A DNA stretch of 64,000 nt, taken from Telmatospirillum sp. (lineage in GTDB: Bacteria > Pseudomonadota > Alphaproteobacteria > CACIAM-22H2). Location: contig JADCGL010000028.1 in NCBI GenBank assembly GCA_020248985.1, positions 20,180 to 84,179 of the forward strand, in the 5' to 3' direction. Below the pieces are notes generated by a model. The model had not been told where the DNA came from and ran no database searches. It saw only the letters and a program-made list of their open reading frames with translations. Both the position numbers and the translations under genes were made by a program. How positions within the stretch are numbered: position 1 is the stretch's first letter; each line of letters begins with the position of its first letter. Shown here in pieces: positions 26,422 to 34,892 of the stretch.

Positions 26422-28656
26422 ATGGCCGCAAAATCCAAAACCGCGTCGCCGGTTCCGGTCTTGCAGGTAACGGACTTGGAGGTCCATTTCGGCCTAGCCC
26501 ACGTGCTGCAGGGAATTTCGCTGACCCTTGAGCGCGGCGTGCTGGGCTTGATCGGCCGCAACGGCATGGGCAAGACAACGCTCTGCCAGACGATCCTGGG
26601 GCTCAAGCCTGCGACGTCGGGTTCGGTCAAGTTCATGGGCAGGGAAGTGCTGGGGCTGCCCGCCAACGAGATTTCCAATCTCGGCATCGCTTACGTGCCG
26701 CAGGGGCGGCGCACCTGGCCGAGCCTGACGGTCGACGAGCATTTGCGCCTCGTGGCGCAGAAACGCCCGCCCAAGGGCGGTTGGACCGTCGCGCGCGTCT
26801 ACGACACATTCCCGCGTCTGGCCGAGCGGCGGCGCAACGGCGGCACGCAGCTCTCGGGCGGCGAGCAGCAGATGCTCGCGATCGGGCGCGCCTTGCTGCT
26901 CAATCCGCGTCTGCTCGTCATGGACGAACCGACCGAGGGCTTGGCACCCGTCATCGTCGATCAGGTCGAAGAATTGCTGAAAAAACTGGCGGCCGAAGGT
27001 TCGATGGCGGTACTTCTGGTCGAGCAGAATCTTGGCGTGGCGACTGCCACCGCCGAGCGCGTGGCGATCGTCGTGAACGGTCGCATCGCGCGCGAATTGC
27101 CGGCGGCCGAATTGGCGGCCGACCGTGCTCTGCAAGAGCGCCTGCTTGGCGTGCACAGCCATGCGGCGGACGAAGCAGCGCCCGCGTCGGCACCGGCGCA
27201 AATCGAAACGCCGAGCGAGGAAGTTTCTGCGCCCGCGCAAGTCTTGCGGGTCGTGCGGCGCGCAAGCGAAACCTCGACCGAGGCCGGGCCCGGCTTTTCG
27301 GCGGCGCGTGCGCCGACCCGCTGGTCGCATGGCAATCCGCTGGCCGACCGCGCGGCGGCTTTGGGGCCGAGTGCCCCCGCCGCCGAACCGCAAGAAGCGC
27401 CGCCCCCGCCCCTGCCCAGCCCCGGTCAGATGGCAGGACGCAACGTCTATGTCGCGGGCACCTACGACACCAAGGCGCGCGAACTTCTCTATATCAAGGG
27501 TCTGCTCGACCGGCTCGGGGTCAAGACCGTCTCGGTCGATCTATCGACGTCGCGCAAACCCTCGCCCGCCGATGTCTCGCCGCAGGAGGTGGCGCGCCAC
27601 CATCCCAAGGGCATCGCCGGCGTGTTCTCCGACGATCGCGGTGCGGCCGTCTCAGCCATGGCGCAGGCGTTCGAGCGGTTCGTCGCCGCGCGCCGCGACA
27701 TTGCGGGCATGATTTCGGCGGGCGGTTCGGGCGGCACGTCCCTTGCGACGCCGGGGATGCGCCGGCTTGCCGTGGGCGTGCCCAAGATCATGGTCTCGAC
27801 GGTCGCCTCGGGCGACGTAGGGCGCTATGTCGGACCCGCCGACATCATGATGATGTATTCGGTCGTCGATGTGCAGGGGCTCAATCGCATCTCCGAGCAG
27901 GTTCTGGCCAACGCCGCCCATGCCATGGCGGGCATGGTCGCCAACAAGCCCAAAGTCTCGGCCTATGCCAAACCCGCCCTCGGCATGACCATGTTCGGCG
28001 TGACCACGCAGTGCGTGCAGGAACTTCAGCGACTGCTTTCGCCGCGCTACGACTGTCTCGTCTTCCATGCGACCGGCACCGGCGGCCAGTCGATGGAGAA
28101 GCTCGTCGATTCAGGATTGCTCGCAGGCGTCGTCGATGTAACCACGACCGAAGTCTGCGATCTGCTGATGGGCGGCGTATTTCCGTGCACGGAGGACCGC
28201 TTCGGCGCAATCGCGCGAACGCAGGTTCCCTATGTCGGTTCGTGCGGCGCGCTCGACATGGTGAATTTCGGGCCGCTCGACACGGTGCCGGCCAAGTATC
28301 GCGGGCGCAATCTCTACGTCCACAATCCGCAGGTCACCTTGATGCGTACGACGGCCGAAGAAAACGCGCGCATCGGCCAATGGATCGCCGAAAAGCTCAA
28401 CACATGCGGCGGGCCCGTGCGCTTTCTCCTGCCCGAAGGCGGGGTGTCGCTGATCGACGTGCCCGGCAAACCTTTCCACGATCCCGCCGCCGACAAAGCC
28501 CTGTTCGACGCGCTTGCCAGGCACCTGAAACAGACCGCCGACCGCAAGCTTCTGCGCCTGCCCCACGCCATCAACCATCCGGCCTTCGCAAAAGCGCTGG
28601 CCGACACGTACCTGCAACTCGTGCCCGCACCTGCGGGTGCCGCCGCCCGCGCCTGA
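26422..28656 (+). CDS. Fusion: LivF-type ABC ATPase + Tm-1-like ATP-binding (UPF0261) domain
   Basis: A 744-residue two-part protein. Residues 10-235 are a complete LivF ATPase: Walker [10 protein letters not shown], signature LSGGEQQ, Walker [12 protein letters not shown], switch region LLVEQNLG. A linker of about 100 residues rich in Ala, Pro and Glu follows. From about residue 337 the UPF0261/Tm-1-like domain begins ([19 protein letters not shown]) and continues with [43 protein letters not shown] and [12 protein letters not shown]. No stop, frameshift or second start separates the parts. It is the only LivF in the operon, so the transporter must use it. A GTG at 26413 is an alternative start. 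The bacterial role of the Tm-1 domain is unknown. Confidence 0.88.
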   Translation: MAAKSKTASPVPVLQVTDLEVHFGLAHVLQGISLTLERGVLGLIGRNGMGKTTLCQTILGLKPATSGSVKFMGREVLGLPANEISNLGIAYVPQGRRTWPSLTVDEHLRLVAQKRPPKGGWTVARVYDTFPRLAERRRNGGTQLSGGEQQMLAIGRALLLNPRLLVMDEPTEGLAPVIVDQVEELLKKLAAEGSMAVLLVEQNLGVATATAERVAIVVNGRIARELPAAELAADRALQERLLGVHSHAADEAAPASAPAQIETPSEEVSAPAQVLRVVRRASETSTEAGPGFSAARAPTRWSHGNPLADRAAALGPSAPAAEPQEAPPPPLPSPGQMAGRNVYVAGTYDTKARELLYIKGLLDRLGVKTVSVDLSTSRKPSPADVSPQEVARHHPKGIAGVFSDDRGAAVSAMAQAFERFVAARRDIAGMISAGGSGGTSLATPGMRRLAVGVPKIMVSTVASGDVGRYVGPADIMMMYSVVDVQGLNRISEQVLANAAHAMAGMVANKPKVSAYAKPALGMTMFGVTTQCVQELQRLLSPRYDCLVFHATGTGGQSMEKLVDSGLLAGVVDVTTTEVCDLLMGGVFPCTEDRFGAIARTQVPYVGSCGALDMVNFGPLDTVPAKYRGRNLYVHNPQVTLMRTTAEENARIGQWIAEKLNTCGGPVRFLLPEGGVSLIDVPGKPFHDPAADKALFDALARHLKQTADRKLLRLPHAINHPAFAKALADTYLQLVPAPAGAAARA

Positions 28657-28675
28657 AGAAAACGAGGAGGACACC

Positions 28676-30352
28676 ATGTCTGGGTTTGGAACCTTCATCA
28701 TGACCTTGATCGTCGCCGCGGCGATCGTCGCGGTCGTGGTCTGGCTGCTGTCGTGGCTCTATCGCCGCTCGACCAAAGAAGTATCGTTCGTGCGCACCGG
28801 CTTCGGCGGGCAGAAGGTCGTGGCTAACGGCGGCGCGCTCGTGCTGCCAATCCTGCACGAGACGATCCCGGTCGGCATGGGCACCACGCGACTGGAAGTG
28901 CGGCGCGCGCGCGAAACCTCGCTCATCACGCGCGACCGCATGCGCGTCGACGTGACGGCCGAGTTCTATGTGCACGTGGCGCCGAGCGACGAGGCGATCG
29001 CCAAGGCCGCCCAGACGCTCGGCCATCGCACGATGCAGCCCGAGGCGCTGCGCGAGCTCATCGAGGGTAAATTCGTCGACGCGCTGCGCACGTCGGCCGC
29101 CGAGATGACGATGGAAGAGATGCACGAAAAGCGCGGCGAATACGTGAAGCGCGTGCGCGCGGCGGCCGCCGAAGATCTCGTGCTGAACGGCCTCGAACTC
29201 GAGACCGTCTCACTGACCGCAATGGACCAGACGGCGCTCGAATTCTTCAATCCTTCAAACGCGTTCGACGCCGAGGGCATGACGCGTCTTACCGAACAGA
29301 TCGAGCGGCGCAAGAAGATCCGCAACGACATCGAACTCGACACGCTCGTGCAGATCCGCAACAAGAATCTCGAGGCAGAGAAACTCACGCTCGATATCGA
29401 CCGCGAGAGCGAATACGCCAAGCTTGCCCAGGAACGCGAACTCGAGATCCGGCGCGCCGAACAGCGCTCGGATCTCGTGCGCGAACGCGCTCAGCAGGAG
29501 CAGACGGCCGAGCAGGCGCAGATCGCCGCGCGCGAGCAGATCGAACGCGCGCGCATCGCGATGGAACGCGCCCTCGACGAAGAGCGCATCGCGCGCGAAC
29601 GCGCCGTGCAAGAAATGGAGATTTCGCGCCGCCGCACGCTCGAACTGGCCGAGCAGCTTCGCGCCGTCGCGGTCGCTGAAGCGAGCAAAGCGCAGTCGAT
29701 CGCCCAGGCTGAGGCCGACCGGGCGCGCGCCGAGGCCGTTGCGGCCGAAGAGCGCGTATTCTCCGCACGCGAGATCGAGCAGGCCGAGCGGCGCAAGCAG
29801 ATCGAACTGATCGGCGCGCGCCAGGAAGCCGAGCGCGAGGCGATCCGCCTCACGCTTGCGGCCGAAGCCGACAAGACAGCTGCCGGCGACCGTGCGGCCG
29901 CACTGCGCGTTGCCGCGGAAGGCGAGGCCGACGCGGAGAAGATCCGCGTCGCGGCGCTCAATCTACGCAATGCCGCCGAAGCCGCAGGCTTGCGCGGAAT
30001 GAACGAAGCGCAGAACGTCCTCACCGATGCGGCCCGCGCGTCGGCCGCGCGCCTGCGCCTCATCGACAAGCTCGAATCGATCGTGCGCGAGAGTGCTCGA
30101 CCGATGGAGAATATCGACTCGATCCGCGTGCTGCATGTGGAGGGGTTGGGCGGTTCGGCACCTGCCGCAGGCGGCGACGCCGGGCCCGCAAATCTGCCCG
30201 AATCGATCGTCAATTCGGCGTTGCGCTACCGCGCGCAAGGACCGCTGATCGACTCGCTGCTGCGCGAGCTGGGCATTCCCGGTGCGGCGTCCGGCAAGAT
30301 CGCCGACGGGCCGATGACCACGGAGACCCAGCCGCGCGACGCGAGCGCGTGA
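28676..30352 (+). CDS. Flotillin/YqiK-like SPFH membrane-scaffold protein
   Basis: A 558-residue flotillin-type protein. A single N-terminal membrane segment (residues about 7-28) is followed by an SPFH/band 7 domain (about 30-200, with VSFVRTGFGGQKVV and VDVTAEFYVHV). A very long charged coiled coil follows (about 210-460, rich in Glu, Arg and Ala), ending in a short C-terminal region. Flotillins assemble in lipid microdomains and organise other membrane proteins. AGGAGG lies 6-7 nt before the ATG. Its position inside a transport and catabolic operon, between the LivF fusion and SRPBCC genes, is unusual and suggests that it organises the transporter or its lipophilic substrate at the membrane. 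Confidence 0.87.
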   Translation: MSGFGTFIMTLIVAAAIVAVVVWLLSWLYRRSTKEVSFVRTGFGGQKVVANGGALVLPILHETIPVGMGTTRLEVRRARETSLITRDRMRVDVTAEFYVHVAPSDEAIAKAAQTLGHRTMQPEALRELIEGKFVDALRTSAAEMTMEEMHEKRGEYVKRVRAAAAEDLVLNGLELETVSLTAMDQTALEFFNPSNAFDAEGMTRLTEQIERRKKIRNDIELDTLVQIRNKNLEAEKLTLDIDRESEYAKLAQERELEIRRAEQRSDLVRERAQQEQTAEQAQIAAREQIERARIAMERALDEERIARERAVQEMEISRRRTLELAEQLRAVAVAEASKAQSIAQAEADRARAEAVAAEERVFSAREIEQAERRKQIELIGARQEAEREAIRLTLAAEADKTAAGDRAAALRVAAEGEADAEKIRVAALNLRNAAEAAGLRGMNEAQNVLTDAARASAARLRLIDKLESIVRESARPMENIDSIRVLHVEGLGGSAPAAGGDAGPANLPESIVNSALRYRAQGPLIDSLLRELGIPGAASGKIADGPMTTETQPRDASA

Positions 30353-30356
30353 TCCC

Positions 30357-30797
30357 ATGCCCAAAGTCTACGTCTCCAGCGTGATCGACGCTTCGGCCGA
30401 ACGCGTTTGGCGCGAGGTGCGCGACTTCTCGTCCCTGCCCAAATGGGTTCCGGCCGTGGCCGAGTGCCGTATCGAGGGCAACGCGCCCGCCGACCAGATC
30501 GGCTGCGTGCGCGCCTTCAAACTCAAGGACGGCGGCATGTTGCGCGAGAAGCTGCTGGCGCTGTCGGACTACGATTTTTCGACGACCTATTCGATCCTCG
30601 AATCGCCGATGGCGGTCGAAAACTACGTCGCGACCTTGCGCCTCGTGCCGGTGACCGACGGCGAGCGTTGCTTCGCCGAATGGACGGCCGAGTTCGATTG
30701 CGATCCGACGCGCGCCGAAGCGTTGGTCGACCAGATCGGCCGCGGCGTGTTCCAGGCCGCTTTCGACGAATTGAAGCGCCGCGTGGCGCGGCGCTAA
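30357..30797 (+). CDS. Single-domain SRPBCC (START-like) protein
   Basis: A 146-residue SRPBCC protein opening with SSVIDASAERVWREVRDF, similar to the first domain of the protein at 23436 and to the N-terminal domain of the protein at 30808. A WVPAVAECRIEG stretch and VTDGERCFAEW mark the middle and final strands. Cytoplasmic. It starts 4 nt after the flotillin stop. Probable hydrophobic ligand binding; catalytic residues cannot be assigned. Confidence 0.82.
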   Translation: MPKVYVSSVIDASAERVWREVRDFSSLPKWVPAVAECRIEGNAPADQIGCVRAFKLKDGGMLREKLLALSDYDFSTTYSILESPMAVENYVATLRLVPVTDGERCFAEWTAEFDCDPTRAEALVDQIGRGVFQAAFDELKRRVARR

Positions 30798-30807
30798 GCA
30801 AGAACGG

Positions 30808-32298
30808 ATGGTCGAGGTCGTCTGCTCCACCGTGATCGACGCGCCGCTTGAAGCGGTGTGGGCGGTGCTGCGCGATTTTTCCGGCGCCGGGCCGATCCCA
30901 GGCAGTAACCTTGCAGGTGCGCTCGAGGGCGGCCGCACGGCCGCCGCGGTGGGTGCGACGCGCGCGGCGGCGACGCAAAGCGGTGCCGCACTGCGCGAGC
31001 GCCTGATCGATCTCGACGACCGCAAGCACACTCTAAAAACCTGCCTTGTCGATACGCCTTTGCCGCTCTACGGCTACGTGGCGCACCAATTCTTGCGTCG
31101 CGTGACCGACGGCGACCGCACCTTCTGGCAATGGCGCGCCAGCTTCGCGACCGATCCGCAGCGCCGCGACGATTTTGCCGCCCGCATCGCCGAGGACGTG
31201 ATGGCAGCGGGCTTCGCCTCGGTGCGCGCGCGCGTGAGCCGCACGCGCAGCGCGGGCAGCGAACCGGCGGTGATGCGCGTGGCCCGCGCGGCAACGGCCG
31301 CAACGGCCACGGCCCCGGGCCCGCTCGAAGCCGCGATCGTCCAGGTCAGTCGACATGGCGGTCCGGAAGTGCTCGAAAATGCCCGCGCCAACGTACTGCC
31401 GCCCGGCCCCGGCCAGGTGCGCGTGCGGCACAGTGCCATCGGCATCAACTATATCGACGTCTATTGCCGCACCGGGGCCTATCCGTTGCTCGCCCCGCCC
31501 GGAGTGCCGGGCATGGAAGCGGCAGGGATCGTCGTCGATGTGGGCGAAGGCGTCGTCGGGTTCCTGCCCGGCGACCGCGTGGCCTACGCCGCCCCACCGG
31601 TCGGCGCTTACGCCAGCGTCCGCAACATCGCGGCCGACGCGCTCGTGCTGGTACCGCCATCGATCGACGACGAAACCGCCGCAGCCGCGATGCTGAAGGG
31701 TTTGAGCGCGGAGTATCTGCTGCACCGCGTGCACCGCGTGCGCGAAGGCGACCGCGTTCTGGTCCATTCGGCCGCCGGCGGCGTCGGGCTTCTGCTGTGC
31801 CAATGGGCGAAGAAGCTCGGCGCGGTCGTCGTTGGAACCGTCTCGTCGGCCGACAAAGCCAGGCTCGCGCGCGACCATGGCTGCGACTACCCGATCGTGT
31901 CGCGCGGCACGGGCTTTCTGAAGGCCGTGCAGGACGCCACGAAGGGAAAAGGCTGCGACGTGGTCTATGACGGCATCGGCAAGGCAAGCTTCCTCGAATC
32001 CTTCGAGGCACTCGCAATGTGCGGCCATCTCGTCAGCTACGGTCAAGCGTCGGGGCCGCTCGATCCTGTCGATCCCGCGATCTTCTCGCGCAAAAGTGCG
32101 AGCCTGACGCGGCCGGTGCTGTTCCACTACACGGCCGATCCCGAAACATTGCGCGCGATGGCCGCCATTCTGTTCGCCGCGATCGACGCGGGCCTGCGGG
32201 CCGCCCCGCGCCAGCGCTACCCGCTGTCGCAAGCAGCACAAGCGCACCGCGATCTCGAAGGCCGCCGCACGGTCGGCGCCAGCATTCTCGTGCCGTGA
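30808..32298 (+). CDS. Fusion: SRPBCC domain + zinc-independent quinone oxidoreductase
   Basis: A 496-residue protein with two enzymatic parts. Residues 1-150 form an SRPBCC module (STVIDAPLEAVWAVLRDF). Residues about 173-496 form a medium-chain dehydrogenase/reductase of the quinone oxidoreductase (QOR) type: GINYIDVYCRTGAYP, GMEAAGIVVDVGEGV, the NADPH-binding HSAAGGVGLLLCQWAKK and YDGIGKASFLES. The cysteine/histidine zinc ligands of alcohol dehydrogenases are absent, as in true QORs. The linker is short and Ala/Thr-rich, with no internal stop. The pairing implies that the SRPBCC ligand is the reductase substrate, for example an enone or quinone. Substrate unknown. Confidence 0.85.
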   Translation: MVEVVCSTVIDAPLEAVWAVLRDFSGAGPIPGSNLAGALEGGRTAAAVGATRAAATQSGAALRERLIDLDDRKHTLKTCLVDTPLPLYGYVAHQFLRRVTDGDRTFWQWRASFATDPQRRDDFAARIAEDVMAAGFASVRARVSRTRSAGSEPAVMRVARAATAATATAPGPLEAAIVQVSRHGGPEVLENARANVLPPGPGQVRVRHSAIGINYIDVYCRTGAYPLLAPPGVPGMEAAGIVVDVGEGVVGFLPGDRVAYAAPPVGAYASVRNIAADALVLVPPSIDDETAAAAMLKGLSAEYLLHRVHRVREGDRVLVHSAAGGVGLLLCQWAKKLGAVVVGTVSSADKARLARDHGCDYPIVSRGTGFLKAVQDATKGKGCDVVYDGIGKASFLESFEALAMCGHLVSYGQASGPLDPVDPAIFSRKSASLTRPVLFHYTADPETLRAMAAILFAAIDAGLRAAPRQRYPLSQAAQAHRDLEGRRTVGASILVP

Positions 32299-32335
32299 CG
32301 TTTCGACAAACCCCCGAACACAGGACGATTCCCCG

Positions 32336-33202
32336 ATGAAACTTGCGCGCTTTGCGGTCGACGGAAAAACGGCGATCGGCGTGGTCGATGCCGAAAAAGG
32401 CACTGTGCAAGCGCTCGCGCCGCACGCGGACGACATGGTGCGGATCGTCGAGGCGCATGCGCAGCCTGCCCAAACGCTCAAGACGGCGGGTCCGATCCGC
32501 GCACTTGCCGAGGTTGCGATTCTGGCGCCGCTGCATGCGCCGCGCCGCAATATCATCTGCGTGGGCAAAAACTACCGCGAGCACGCGGTCGAGTTCGCGC
32601 GCTCGGGCTTCGAAGCGGGTGCGGTCGCGGGTGCCGAGGTCGACGCCTATCCCGCCGTGTTCAGCAAACCCGCCAGCACGATCTGTGCGGCAACCGATGC
32701 CGTAAGTCTGCACGCGCAAGCCACGTCCGCGGTCGACTACGAGGGCGAATTGGCCTTCGTCATCGGCAAGCGAGGCAAGGACATCCTCAAGGAGAATGCG
32801 TATTCGCACATCTGGGGTTATGTCGCGATCAACGATGTTACGGCGCGCGACCGGCAGAGGAACCACAAACAATGGTTTCTGGGCAAAGCCCTCGACAGGT
32901 TCTGCCCGATGGGACCGTGGATCGCCACTGCCGACGAGGTGGATGCCGAAAATCTCACCCTCAAGACCTGGGTCAACGGCGAGTTGCGCCAGAATGCCAA
33001 CACGCGCGATCTGCTGTTCGACATCCCGACCTTGGTCGCCACGATCTCGAGCGGTCTGACGCTGGAGCCCGGCGACATCATTGCGACCGGAACGCCCGTC
33101 GGCGTCGGCATCGGCATGAAGCCGCCGGTGTTCCTGAAGACCGACGACGTCGTAACGATCGAAGTCACAGGCTTGGGCCGCTTGCACAACCGCTTTTTCT
33201 AG
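32336..33202 (+). CDS. Fumarylacetoacetate hydrolase-family protein
   Basis: A 288-residue FAH-family enzyme. After an N-terminal cap (residues 1-65) the FAH fold starts at ICVGKNYREHAVEF. The metal site is read from the glutamates in VDYEGELAFVIGK near residue 140 and the Asp in GYVAINDVTARDRQ; ATGTPVGVGIG near residue 250 is also conserved. The family includes acylpyruvases, 2-hydroxyhepta-2,4-dienedioate isomerase and ureidoglycolate-like lyases. It is the last gene of the LIV operon, 37 nt after the QOR fusion. Likely cleaves or isomerises a 2-oxo or acylpyruvate intermediate. Confidence 0.87.
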   Translation: MKLARFAVDGKTAIGVVDAEKGTVQALAPHADDMVRIVEAHAQPAQTLKTAGPIRALAEVAILAPLHAPRRNIICVGKNYREHAVEFARSGFEAGAVAGAEVDAYPAVFSKPASTICAATDAVSLHAQATSAVDYEGELAFVIGKRGKDILKENAYSHIWGYVAINDVTARDRQRNHKQWFLGKALDRFCPMGPWIATADEVDAENLTLKTWVNGELRQNANTRDLLFDIPTLVATISSGLTLEPGDIIATGTPVGVGIGMKPPVFLKTDDVVTIEVTGLGRLHNRFF

Positions 33203-33348
33203 AACGCTGCGAGAGGCGGTCGAAGGGCGCCGCGCGCAAAACAACGCGCCGCAGTGCACGAAGCTGGGACGATTCGGCCTAACGGCTCTCGCCTTTGTCC
33301 CACGTCCGTCCAGGTCTTTCGATTGAACCGGACGAACGGCCCTGCCGA
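33203..33348. other. Short gene-free stretch before tRNA remnant
   Basis: No coding sequence recognised. Locally self-complementary stretches occur, for example around 33304-33336 where CGTCCG can pair with CGGACG; they could end the long plus-strand operon, but no U-run follows and I do not call a terminator. Confidence 0.4.
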
Positions 33349-33393
33349 TGGTCGGAGCGAGAGGATTCGCACCTCCGGCCCCTAGCTCCCGAA
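33349..33393 (-). repeat. tRNA-Pro(CGG) 3'-half remnant, copy 3 (degenerate)
   Basis: The same 45-nt unit as copies 2 and 4, from encoded CCA to the 5' edge of the anticodon loop, preceded by CCGATGG as in copy 4. One base of the T loop differs (GCGAAT instead of TCGAAT on the minus strand), which would damage a real tRNA, so this copy is not under tRNA selection. Confidence 0.87.
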
Positions 33394-33434
33394 ATATTGG
33401 ATTATTCAAAGAATCCAATACCGGTTTGTGCTTT

Positions 33435-34892
33435 TCAGTCTCTTTTGGGCCCAATCATTTCTTGTAGTCTCGTCGTCTGAAGTTGTTGGGCGAGGATCTC
33501 CATCGCTTTGCGAGCGCTTCCAAGCGCGTGCGCGCGTTCGTCGAGGAAAGCGGCACGGACTTGCGTGAATTCGGCAAGCACAGCTGCCTCATCAAAGCTG
33601 CGGATGCGCCCCTCGCGATAGATCCAGTCGCCGCCGACCATTGTTGCGCGCACCTGATGCGCGCCGCCGTGTCGGACGAGAGCTTCGACATTCGTCTCAA
33701 GCGCAGAGACGGCTGCACCCGACAGGTCCAAGACTACAAGATCGGCCATATAGCCCGTTTCGATGCGGCCCGTGCGGCCCGAAAGGCCCGCCGCCCGCGC
33801 GCCGCCTTCGGTCGCCATGCGCAACGCCGTTTCGGCGCGCGGCCACGATCGCCAGTCCGTGCCGCTGCGCCCGATCATCGTGGCAAGCCGCATCAACTCG
33901 AACATATCGGCGGTGCCCCCCGTATTTGCTGAATCGCTGCCAAGTGCGAGGGGCACGCCGCGCGCCTCGAGATCGGCAAGGGGCAGAATGCCGGATCCCA
34001 GCATCAAATTGCTCGCGGGATTGTGGACGACCGTCGTGCCGCGTCGCGCAAGCAGATCGCGTTCGGCGGGCGCGAGCCATATCCCGTGCGCCACGGCCGT
34101 GCACGCATCGAGTAGACCGCGCGCGTCGAGATGGGCCACGACGCCCTCGGGCCATTCGCGCCAACACGCGATCGCCTGGGCCTCGGTTTCGAGCAGATGC
34201 GTGTGTGCGCCCATGCCGTGGCGTGCTGCAAGCTGCGCCCACAAGTCGAGCAGCGCCGGTGAGCAGCGTTGCGGCGCATTGGGCCCGAGGATCGTGCGAA
34301 CGCGACCGCCGCCGTCGGTGCGGCCGAGTTCGTCGAACATGTCGCATATGAAGGCCGGATCGGGAAAACCCGCCCCTTCGATCTCGGCGCGTATCGCGTC
34401 GGGCAGCGCGAAACCGAGAATATCGTGGTCGTGCCGATCGTGCAGAAACGGCGCGAACGCGACGCGCAAGCCGCTCTCGAGATGGGCGGCATGGGACGCG
34501 CGAAAATGGCGCACGGGCGGCGAATGGTCGACGACGCAGGTCACGCCGGCACGCGCCATTTCGGCGGCACCGAGCAGAATCCCGAGCCGCAGCAGGCGTT
34601 CGTCAAGCCCGCGGCCGAAAGCCACCGTAAACAATGCCCAGAGTTCGAGCGGCAAGGCATTCTCGGTGCCGCGCAGCACGTTCGCGTAAGCATGGTGATG
34701 GGCGTTCACGAGTCCGGGCAAAACGGTTGCGCCCTTTGCGTCGAATGTTTCGCGCGCCCGGGCAGCCATTGCGTCGGTATCTGCACCGCGCGCGATGCCG
34801 GCAATTCGCCCGTCTTCGACGAGAATGGCGCCGGTCGCGAAAGTGCCGTCCCAGGCCGGCAGTATCCGCGCATTGACGATGGCACAGCTCAT
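33435..34892 (-). CDS. Amidohydrolase (guanine deaminase/chlorohydrolase type)
   Basis: A 485-residue mononuclear amidohydrolase. Ligands: NAHHHAYANV near residue 63, His in AHTHLLETE near residue 228, His in VAHGIWL and Asp in LGSDSANTGG near residue 315. It belongs to the broad deaminase group (8-oxoguanine, guanine and triazine hydrolases). It is the last gene of the minus-strand operon and overlaps the LysR gene by 4 nt. The stop lies only 41 nt from the tRNA remnant, and the final dozen codons fall in the sequence shared by remnant flanks, so the C-terminal tail was probably set or altered by the junction. Confidence 0.86.
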   Translation of the reverse strand: MSCAIVNARILPAWDGTFATGAILVEDGRIAGIARGADTDAMAARARETFDAKGATVLPGLVNAHHHAYANVLRGTENALPLELWALFTVAFGRGLDERLLRLGILLGAAEMARAGVTCVVDHSPPVRHFRASHAAHLESGLRVAFAPFLHDRHDHDILGFALPDAIRAEIEGAGFPDPAFICDMFDELGRTDGGGRVRTILGPNAPQRCSPALLDLWAQLAARHGMGAHTHLLETEAQAIACWREWPEGVVAHLDARGLLDACTAVAHGIWLAPAERDLLARRGTTVVHNPASNLMLGSGILPLADLEARGVPLALGSDSANTGGTADMFELMRLATMIGRSGTDWRSWPRAETALRMATEGGARAAGLSGRTGRIETGYMADLVVLDLSGAAVSALETNVEALVRHGGAHQVRATMVGGDWIYREGRIRSFDEAAVLAEFTQVRAAFLDERAHALGSARKAMEILAQQLQTTRLQEMIGPKRD

